From contig CAZSNT010000127.1 in assembly GCA_964607765.1 (NCBI GenBank), forward strand, positions 1 through 31,015: 31,015 bases of DNA, read 5' to 3'. The notes under the pieces are model-generated. The model made no database searches. It was not told where the DNA came from and saw only the letters and a program-made list of their open reading frames with translations. The stretch is from CAZSNT01 sp964607765 (GTDB lineage Bacteria > Verrucomicrobiota > Lentisphaeria > Oligosphaerales > JABHEG01). Made by a program: the position numbers and the translations under genes. Of the stretch, positions 7,570-13,596 are shown piece after piece; position 1 is the stretch's first letter, and each line of letters starts with the position of its first letter.

Positions 7570-10500
7570 ATGGCACGCAGAACGAAAGCAGAACTGGCGC
7601 GCGAGAACGAGCAGCTGAGGGAGCAGCTTGCCGAAGAAGGGCTGCGCGGCGCGAACCAGCAGCTGCGTGCCTCGAACCAGCAGCTGGAGGCGACCAACCA
7701 GCAGCTCCGTGCCACCGAACAGCAGTTCCGCGCAGCGAACCAGCAGCTGGAGGCGACCAACCAGCAGCTTCGAGCTGCCGAGCAGAAGCTGCGCCGCAGC
7801 GAGCAGCGTCTGATGACGGCGGGGAAGGTCGCCTACGACTTGATCTATGAATGGGATGTGGCGACCGACGCCTTGACATGGTTTGGCGACATTGACGGTC
7901 TGCTTGGCTACGACGAGGGCGCGATATCGGGCGATATCAGCGCTTGGCTCGCGCTCCTTCATCCGGAGGATCAGGCGGCCCTGGCGGGTGCGGTTGAGCA
8001 TCACCGAGTGTCTACAGAGCCTTACCAGTTCGAGTACCGCGTCAAGCACAGCGACGGGAGGTACCGGACCTGGTTGGACAAGGCGCAGCCTCTCCTCGAC
8101 GCCGCCGGGCGTCCCTACCGGTGGATCGGCGTCTGCTCGGATGTCACGGCACGCCGACAGGCCGAGGGCGCACTGCGGCAAGAGAAGGAGTTCACCGACA
8201 CGGCCCTCGACGCGCAGCAGGACACGTTCTTCCTGTTTGATCCGGTCACGGGCAAGGCGTTGCGCTGGAACCGGGCATTCAGAGACGTCTCCGGCTACAC
8301 AGACGAGGAGATTGCCCGCCTGCCTGCTCCGGACTCCTACTACAGCGCGACGGATCTCGAGCGGGCGCGGCGGTTTGTGAAGGAGGTGCTGGCGGAAGGA
8401 GGGGGAACCATCGAACTGGGACTGATCTGCAAAGATGGTCACACCGTTCCCACCGAATACAGGGTGTCAGTCATCCGTGACGAGGCCGGCGATCCGCAGT
8501 GCATCATATCGATTGGTCGCGACATCACGGAGCGCAAGCGTGCTGACGAGGCGTTGCGCACGAGGGAACGGGAGCTGCGGCTCTTGGTCCAGCACCTGCA
8601 CGCGGGTGTTGTGGTGCACGCGCCGGACACGAGCATCCTGCTGGCCAATGATCAGGCGTGCGTGCTGCTGGGATTGTCCCTCGACCAGATGACGGGCAAG
8701 ACGGCCGTTGACCCAGCCTGGCGTTTTGTGCGTGACGACGGGACACCGATGCCGCTCGAGGAGTATCCGGTCGAGCGTGTTCTGGCGCTGCTCGAGCCGG
8801 TTCGCGATCAGGTCGTGGGGATAGACCGCCCTGCCACTGGCGATCGGGTGTGGGTTCTGGTGAACGCGTTCCCTGACTTGGATGAGCGCGGCGGCGTTCG
8901 CCAGGTGGTTGTGACGTTTGTCGATGTAACGGCACCTCGACGCGCCGAGGAAGCGTTACGGACCAGGGAGGAGTTCTTGGACACGCTGCTTGAGGCCATC
9001 CCGATCCCTGTGTTCTACAAGGACACGGCCGGCCGTTACGTGGGCGCCAATCAGGCTTTCGAGGCGTTCTTCGGCGCTACGCGGGAGCAGGTGATCGGCA
9101 AGACGCTGTTCGACATCACGACGCCGGAGCTTGCGGCGAAGTATGAGGCGAAGGACAGTGAGCTGTATGAGCAGGGAGGGACGCAGGCCCACGAGTGTCA
9201 GGTGACTGATGCGCACGGTTCCGTGCGTGACATCATCGTCAGCAAGGCGACGTTTGGCGGCGGCGACGGCAATGCGGCCGGCCTGATCGGCGCGCTTTTC
9301 GACATGACGGGGCAGAAACGCGCCGAGGCACGGATCGAGTCGCTGGCCCGATTCCCCGCCGAGAACCCGAACCCCGTGCTGCGCGTCGGCCGCGACGGCA
9401 CGATCGAGTATGCCAACGCCGCCGCGGCGTCGCTGGTCACGGCCATTGCCGAGCCTACGGGCGCTTGCGTGCTGACGCAGTGGCGCGAGCGCATTGTCGC
9501 GGTTCTGCAGTCCGGCCATTCCGAGGAGGCGGAGATCCGCACGGGCGGCAGCTGTTTCAGTGCGACGTTCGCTCCGGTCGGAGACCATGGGTACGTCAAC
9601 ATCTACGCCCGTGACGTGACCGAGAAGCTGGCCATGGAGGCGCAGCTTCGGCAGTCGCAGAAACTCGAAGCGATCGGGCAGTTGGCGGGCGGCGTGGCAC
9701 ACGACTTCAACAACGTGATCATGGGTATCATGAACTACGTCGAGTTGTGTCGGGACGGTGTTGACGCAGACCACCCGATCCGCGAGTGGCTTGACGACAT
9801 CACGCACGACGCGCAGCGTTCAGCCGACATGACGCGGCAGTTGCTGGCCCTCGCGCGGAAGCAGACGATCTCGCCAAAGGTGCTGGATCTGAACGACACG
9901 GTGTCGGGCATGCTGAAGCTGTTGCGTCGGCTGATTGGCGAAGATGTTAATCTGGCCTGGATGCCGGGCCTGGATCTATGGCCGGTGAAACTGGATCCGG
10001 GCCAAGTGAGCCAGGTACTGACGAACCTGTGCGTCAACGCCCGCGATGCCATTGGCGGGGTTGGCAGGATCACGATCGATACGGGGCTGGCGACACTCGA
10101 CCAGGCGTACTGCGCCACGCAGGCCGACGCCGTTCCGGGTGACTATGTTGTTCTGACAGTCAGCGACACGGGCTGCGGCATGGACGCGGACGTGCTGAAC
10201 CGCATGTTCGAGCCCTTCTTCACCACCAAGGCGGTAGGGCACGGCACAGGATTGGGGCTGGCCACGGTCTACGGCATCGTGAAGCAGAACCGGGGGCATG
10301 TGGGCGTACACAGTGAGCTCGGGAGAGGCTCCACCTTTCGGATCTACCTGCCTCGCTTCAAGGGCGAGCAGGCGTCCGTGACTGAGGCAGAGCCGGAGAC
10401 GGTGGCAGCGCGACTGCACGGGGACGAGACAATCCTGCTGGTGGAGGACGAACGCTCGATCCGAGTGACCACGGAGCTGTTTCTCGCGGACCTCGGCTAC

Positions 10501-10788
10501 AACGTGCTGACTGCGGCAGCGCCGGAGGAAGCGCTGCGGCTGGTCGACGAGCATGCCGGTGACATTCAGCTGCTGGTCACCGATGTGGTGATGCCCGGCA
10601 TGAGCGGGCGCGACCTGGCTACGGAGCTCGCTCAGCGCTATCCTGATGTCGGGTGTCTGTTCATGTCCGGATACCCGGCCGATGTCATCGCACACCGTGG
10701 CGCTCTGGACGAGGGTGTGGAGTTTCTCTCGAAGCCCGTGCCGCGGCAGGCACTGGCACGCAAGATCCGGGAGATGCTGGGGGGGTGA
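7570..10788 (+). CDS. Hybrid sensor histidine kinase with five PAS domains and a receiver
   Basis: A soluble 1072-residue kinase with no membrane segment. A basic, charged N-terminus leads into eight heptads of a coiled coil (residues 29-84, NQQLRAT-type). Five PAS or PAS-like domains follow, at about 85-200, 208-325, 335-455, 465-585 and 593-680, several ending in the usual DITERKRA or DVTARRQA helix. Next come HisKA with the phosphoacceptor H711 (GGVAHDFNN) and HATPase_c with the N-box near N823, DTGCGMD at 866 and GTGLGL near 892. The C-terminal receiver has ED near 959 and phosphoacceptor D1005 (VTDVVMPGM) and ends with SKP. It is coupled to cheD with no intergenic base. The core is about 80% identical to that of the kinase at 13597-15693. 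No DNA-binding output is present, so the signal must pass to another protein. Confidence 0.96.
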   Translation: MARRTKAELARENEQLREQLAEEGLRGANQQLRASNQQLEATNQQLRATEQQFRAANQQLEATNQQLRAAEQKLRRSEQRLMTAGKVAYDLIYEWDVATDALTWFGDIDGLLGYDEGAISGDISAWLALLHPEDQAALAGAVEHHRVSTEPYQFEYRVKHSDGRYRTWLDKAQPLLDAAGRPYRWIGVCSDVTARRQAEGALRQEKEFTDTALDAQQDTFFLFDPVTGKALRWNRAFRDVSGYTDEEIARLPAPDSYYSATDLERARRFVKEVLAEGGGTIELGLICKDGHTVPTEYRVSVIRDEAGDPQCIISIGRDITERKRADEALRTRERELRLLVQHLHAGVVVHAPDTSILLANDQACVLLGLSLDQMTGKTAVDPAWRFVRDDGTPMPLEEYPVERVLALLEPVRDQVVGIDRPATGDRVWVLVNAFPDLDERGGVRQVVVTFVDVTAPRRAEEALRTREEFLDTLLEAIPIPVFYKDTAGRYVGANQAFEAFFGATREQVIGKTLFDITTPELAAKYEAKDSELYEQGGTQAHECQVTDAHGSVRDIIVSKATFGGGDGNAAGLIGALFDMTGQKRAEARIESLARFPAENPNPVLRVGRDGTIEYANAAAASLVTAIAEPTGACVLTQWRERIVAVLQSGHSEEAEIRTGGSCFSATFAPVGDHGYVNIYARDVTEKLAMEAQLRQSQKLEAIGQLAGGVAHDFNNVIMGIMNYVELCRDGVDADHPIREWLDDITHDAQRSADMTRQLLALARKQTISPKVLDLNDTVSGMLKLLRRLIGEDVNLAWMPGLDLWPVKLDPGQVSQVLTNLCVNARDAIGGVGRITIDTGLATLDQAYCATQADAVPGDYVVLTVSDTGCGMDADVLNRMFEPFFTTKAVGHGTGLGLATVYGIVKQNRGHVGVHSELGRGSTFRIYLPRFKGEQASVTEAEPETVAARLHGDETILLVEDERSIRVTTELFLADLGYNVLTAAAPEEALRLVDEHAGDIQLLVTDVVMPGMSGRDLATELAQRYPDVGCLFMSGYPADVIAHRGALDEGVEFLSKPVPRQALARKIREMLGG
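7654..7821 (+). repeat. 21-base tandem repeats coding heptads in the first kinase
   Basis: Eight consecutive 21-base units encode heptads NQQLRAS, NQQLEAT, NQQLRAT, EQQFRAA, NQQLEAT, NQQLRAA, EQKLRRS and EQRLMTA. The Leu/Phe spacing fits a parallel coiled coil or signalling helix. AACCAGCAGCT recurs in most units, so the DNA itself is repetitive and could expand or contract. A shorter version is in the second kinase. Confidence 0.9.
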
Positions 10789-10835
10789 CGGGGGTCGCGT
10801 GCGGGGGGCGAGTGCGGGTGACGGGGGTCGAGTGC
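10783..10835 (+). repeat. G-rich 20-base direct repeat after the first kinase
   Basis: A block beginning GGGTGACGGGGGTCG occupies 10783-10802 and recurs at 10816-10835 with one mismatch. The first copy includes the kinase stop codon. The intervening bases are also G-rich. It has no hairpin or T-tract. It may simply be slippage of low-complexity sequence. Confidence 0.6.
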
Positions 10836-10951
10836 CTGCGTTTTTCCCTTGGCCGTGTCACAAATTCCCTGAATCTGTCAATATAGGGTAGAACCAGGTT
10901 GTTGGCGTGGCTTCCGCGGTTTGCCCGGCAACGTGCGGCAGGCGACATGAT

Positions 10952-11497
10952 ATGACAGCAGTCGACGACATCACGTTCGAGAGCCATGTGCGGCGGCACC
11001 ACCGGCGTGTGCTGGCGTACGCTCTGGCTCTCGTTCCGCGGCGCGACGTGGCCGAGGACTTGGTGCAGGACGCGTTTGTGAGTGCGTACGAGGCGTTCGG
11101 CAGGTTCGACGGCGCGCGGGACTTCGGCGCCTGGATGCGGGGGATCGTGCGGAACAAGGTGCGTGAGTGGGCGCGCAAGCAGCGTGATATTCCGCTGGAC
11201 AGCATGGCGTTGGACGCGGCGGAGGCGCAGCATCGGCTGTGGGACAGCACTGAACAGCGTCCCGGCGACGTGTTGCGTGCGCTCGAGCACTGTCTCGGGA
11301 AGCTGCCGGAGCCTGCCCGGCGCGCGGTGGAGCTGTTTTACATGAAGCAGCTGTCCGGTGCGGAGGTGGCTGCGCGTCTGGCGAGCAGCGCGGCGGCTGT
11401 GCGGAAGCGGTTGGAGCGCGCACGCCGGCAGTTGGGCGCCTGTGTGGACCGCACATTGACCGCTGTGACTGAGCGTGGCGGCGTGACTTTGGATTGA
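10952..11497 (+). CDS. ECF-family RNA polymerase sigma factor
   Basis: A 181-residue extracytoplasmic-function sigma factor. Region 2 runs from FESHVRRHHRRVLAYALAL through DVAEDLVQDAFVSAYEAF (core binding) to FGAWMRGIVRNKVREWAR (-10 recognition). Region 4 runs from about residue 112: ALEHCLGKLPEPARRAVELF, then LSGAEVAARLASSAAAVRKRL, the helix-turn-helix for -35 recognition. Regions 1.1 and 3 are absent, as expected. ATG 10952 gives the typical short N-terminus. A GTG at 10907 with CCAGG eight bases upstream would add 15 residues and is a possible alternative. The gene lies four bases upstream of a single-pass membrane protein with a cytoplasmic N-terminal domain, the usual anti-sigma position. 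The closely following third gene suggests a three-gene operon responding to an envelope signal. Confidence 0.93.
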   Translation: MTAVDDITFESHVRRHHRRVLAYALALVPRRDVAEDLVQDAFVSAYEAFGRFDGARDFGAWMRGIVRNKVREWARKQRDIPLDSMALDAAEAQHRLWDSTEQRPGDVLRALEHCLGKLPEPARRAVELFYMKQLSGAEVAARLASSAAAVRKRLERARRQLGACVDRTLTAVTERGGVTLD

Positions 11498-11501
11498 CGG
11501 G

Positions 11502-12449
11502 ATGTCGGAATCTGATTCACAACACAGTGTGTCCGGCGTTTTCGGGCTGGCCGACCAGGAGCGGGCCCTGGACGGGCTCCTGCGCGAATATGCACGGGCT
11601 GGCGCAGGTGTGGACGAGGCGTTTGTCCGGCGTGTGCTGACTGCTGTGGGGGCGGCAACTCAGTCTGGTCGAAGTGTGACGGAGGCCGGTCGGACCGGGC
11701 TTCTCCGCTCGAGGTGGTTCCGTGTCGGGCTGGCCGCGGCGTGTCTTCTCTTCCTGTTCGCCCTTAGCCGTGTTTTCCACTCGAGTGGACCTAACATGAT
11801 GAGGGTGTCCGAGCGCGAGCTGGTGTACCAGCAGGTCGGCGGCCGCAAGCTGGGCACTTACCTGGCCGGCAGGTATCCTGGTGCGCGTGCGGTCGTGATT
11901 GTCGAGCCGCCCGCCGGTCTGGACGAGCTGGCTTCCGGGTCGCGGCTGGTGGACGGGCTGCGTCAGGGCTTCGGCGACAGCATCGAGATTGTGGCGGAGA
12001 TTGCGCCTGAGATTCCGGGCGCTGCGCGGTCAGCTTTTGCGAGGGACCAGAGATCGCCTGCAGGCGAGAAACTCATGCCGGGAGAGGTGCTCCCGCCGTT
12101 GGAGTTCTGGTACACCCCCCACGTGTTCGACGGCATCGTGGCGCAGTATCGCACGAGGTGCGATCTGATCGTGAGCACCATCGGGCTGCCGATGCACGCG
12201 ATGGAGATGCGTTACTGGGCGATGCCTGACGCCCCCGCGCTGGCCTTGGCCGGGGGATCGGTCTACGAGCTGGAGAGCTTCATCGAACGCGGGTTGGTCT
12301 GTGCCGCCGTCACCTACAACCCGAAAGCCGTGTACGACGAGAAGGCGCCGCCCGCAGACCTGGACGAGGCCTTCTCCAAGCGTTACCTGCTGGTGACCCC
12401 GGACAACGTGGACGACGTGACCCGGGAGCATTCGGACATATTCAAGTGA
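11502..12449 (+). CDS. Single-pass membrane protein, candidate anti-sigma factor (paralogue A)
   Basis: A 315-residue protein. Residues 1-72 are predicted cytoplasmic and contain a helical stretch ERALDGLLREYAR and DEAFVRRVLTAVG, in the size range of a small anti-sigma domain. One membrane segment spans about 75-89 (VGLAAACLLFLFALS), after basic residues. The remaining 225 residues should be periplasmic. They share a whole domain with the next gene product: GxRKLxxYLAxxYPG, an AEIAPEIP motif, PxEFW, CDLIVSTIGLP, a TYNP motif, and KRYLLVTPDNVD near the C-terminus. Alternating hydrophobic strands and glycine turns suggest an alpha/beta, possibly ligand-binding, fold. I do not recognise the family. 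The position right after an ECF sigma gene suggests regulation of that factor, but no known anti-sigma zinc motif (HxxxCxxC) is present. Confidence 0.9.
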   Translation: MSESDSQHSVSGVFGLADQERALDGLLREYARAGAGVDEAFVRRVLTAVGAATQSGRSVTEAGRTGLLRSRWFRVGLAAACLLFLFALSRVFHSSGPNMMRVSERELVYQQVGGRKLGTYLAGRYPGARAVVIVEPPAGLDELASGSRLVDGLRQGFGDSIEIVAEIAPEIPGAARSAFARDQRSPAGEKLMPGEVLPPLEFWYTPHVFDGIVAQYRTRCDLIVSTIGLPMHAMEMRYWAMPDAPALALAGGSVYELESFIERGLVCAAVTYNPKAVYDEKAPPADLDEAFSKRYLLVTPDNVDDVTREHSDIFK

Positions 12450-12471
12450 GCCGGAAAGGAGGCAGTTGACG

Positions 12472-13299
12472 ATGAATACGTTACTGACAGTCGTGATGGT
12501 GTTGGCAGCGCTGGTGATGCTCTGGGGCGTTGCCAGGCAGAAGGCGGGCGTCGTGTGGGCCAGGCCGCTGGCGACGGCGGCGGCGCTGGTGGCCGTGGCC
12601 GCTGCGCTGGTGCAGCTGCTCGGGGCGGGGGATACGCCTCTGGAGGAGATTGCGCTGGTTGAGGAGGCGTACCAGAGGATCGGGGCCCGGAAATTGGCTG
12701 CATACCTGGCGGAGGAGTATCCGGGTGTGCGCGTGCTGATTGTGAAGGAACCGGAGTTGGCCGCGCCGTCGGGGCGTGTCTGCCCTCTCGTCGAGGGGTT
12801 GCGTGCGGGGTTCGCTGACAAGGTGACGGTTGTCGGTGAGATCGCGCCCGAGGTCCCGGCGGGTGCATACGAGGCGTTTTTGGAGGGAGGCGTGGCGCCC
12901 GGGGAGCCTGCGGGCGAGTCCGGCATCGCCATGCTACCCCCACCGGAGTTCTGGTTCACGGCCGCCGTGTTCGACAAGCTGGTGGAGGCGCACCGGGACG
13001 ACTGCGACCTGATCGTGAGCACGATCGGGCTGCCGATGGAACTGCGGCGGATGAAGTACTGGCACATGCGCACGGCCCCGAGGCTCGCGCTGGCCAACGG
13101 CCCGATCCACGAGCTGCGTTCCGCTATCCGGCAGGACCGTGTCACTGCCGCCCTGACCTACAATCCGTCAATTTGCGAATGGGACACCAGCCGTCCGCCC
13201 CGGGACCCGGACAAAGCGTTTGCGCAGCGATTCCTGCTCGTCACGCCGGCGAACGTCGACAGCGTAGCAGCGACGCACCGAGACCTGTTCTTCAACTGA
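12472..13299 (+). CDS. Membrane-anchored protein of unknown family (paralogue B)
   Basis: A 275-residue protein with two N-terminal hydrophobic segments (about residues 2-19 and 33-50) and no cytoplasmic anti-sigma-like domain. The rest is a homologous copy of the periplasmic part of the preceding protein. Shared landmarks, in order, are GARKLAAYLAEEYPG, LVEGLRAGFADKV, GEIAPEVP, PPEFWFTAAVFDKL, CDLIVSTIGLP, LALANGPIHEL, VTAALTYNP and KAFAQRFLLVTPANVDSV. Both genes probably arose by tandem duplication, with paralogue A gaining or keeping an N-terminal regulatory domain. ATG 12472 is chosen because a near-perfect AAAGGAGG sits nine bases upstream; the TTG at 12466 is too close. The gap after paralogue A is 22 bases. 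Function is unknown. A paired sensor or ligand-binding role with paralogue A is inferred from context only. Confidence 0.88.
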   Translation: MNTLLTVVMVLAALVMLWGVARQKAGVVWARPLATAAALVAVAAALVQLLGAGDTPLEEIALVEEAYQRIGARKLAAYLAEEYPGVRVLIVKEPELAAPSGRVCPLVEGLRAGFADKVTVVGEIAPEVPAGAYEAFLEGGVAPGEPAGESGIAMLPPPEFWFTAAVFDKLVEAHRDDCDLIVSTIGLPMELRRMKYWHMRTAPRLALANGPIHELRSAIRQDRVTAALTYNPSICEWDTSRPPRDPDKAFAQRFLLVTPANVDSVAATHRDLFFN

Positions 13300-13378
13300 G
13301 TCACTCAGCTCGCCTCTGCCAGACTCCATGGCGCCTTGCCCATCCGGAGGGGGGCGACCGCACGCTCCTCCCCAAATC

Positions 13379-13421
13379 GCCGCTCCACCGGGAAAGCCGA
13401 CGCCGATCCCGGTGGAGCGGC
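13379..13421. repeat. Perfect 15-bp inverted repeat after the sigma operon
   Basis: Arms 13379-13393 (GCCGCTCCACCGGGA) and 13407-13421 are perfect reverse complements separated by 13 bases. No T-tract follows, so intrinsic termination is not obvious. It ends 13 bases before the -35 of the second kinase promoter, a position suited to either a terminator for the sigma operon or an operator for the kinase. Confidence 0.8.
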
Positions 13422-13434
13422 TGGCACGCCAATG

Positions 13435-13464
13435 CTGGACCCCGGGCACGGTTGGTGGTAGATT
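13435..13464 (+). promoter_or_regulatory. Promoter for the second hybrid kinase
   Basis: CTGGAC (13435-13440), an 18-bp spacer, then TAGATT (13459-13464), in the context GGTGGTAGATTC. It matches the cheD-kinase promoter at 6812-6841 in hexamers, spacer length and flanks. The leader to the ATG at 13597 is about 125 bases. Confidence 0.7.
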
Positions 13465-13596
13465 CGAGATACAATGGCATGGCCTGAAGCTGCCTCTGCA
13501 GGCCGTCAGCACGGGATGGGGAGTGCAAGGGCGGCCGCTTGTGTCCACTGGGTGGGGGCCCGACAGGTGTCCTTGGAGCATGGAGCGGATGACACT

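Noticed and set aside
6841..8442. A 533-codon open frame on the minus strand opposite cheD and the first kinase
   Set aside because: Shadow frame: the plus strand encodes clear CheD and PAS domains here, and the antisense protein is Arg/Pro/Leu-rich with repetitive segments that mirror the heptad repeats.
12030..13145. A 371-codon minus-strand frame opposite the paralogue A and B genes
   Set aside because: The plus-strand proteins are homologous to each other, which shows which strand is under selection.
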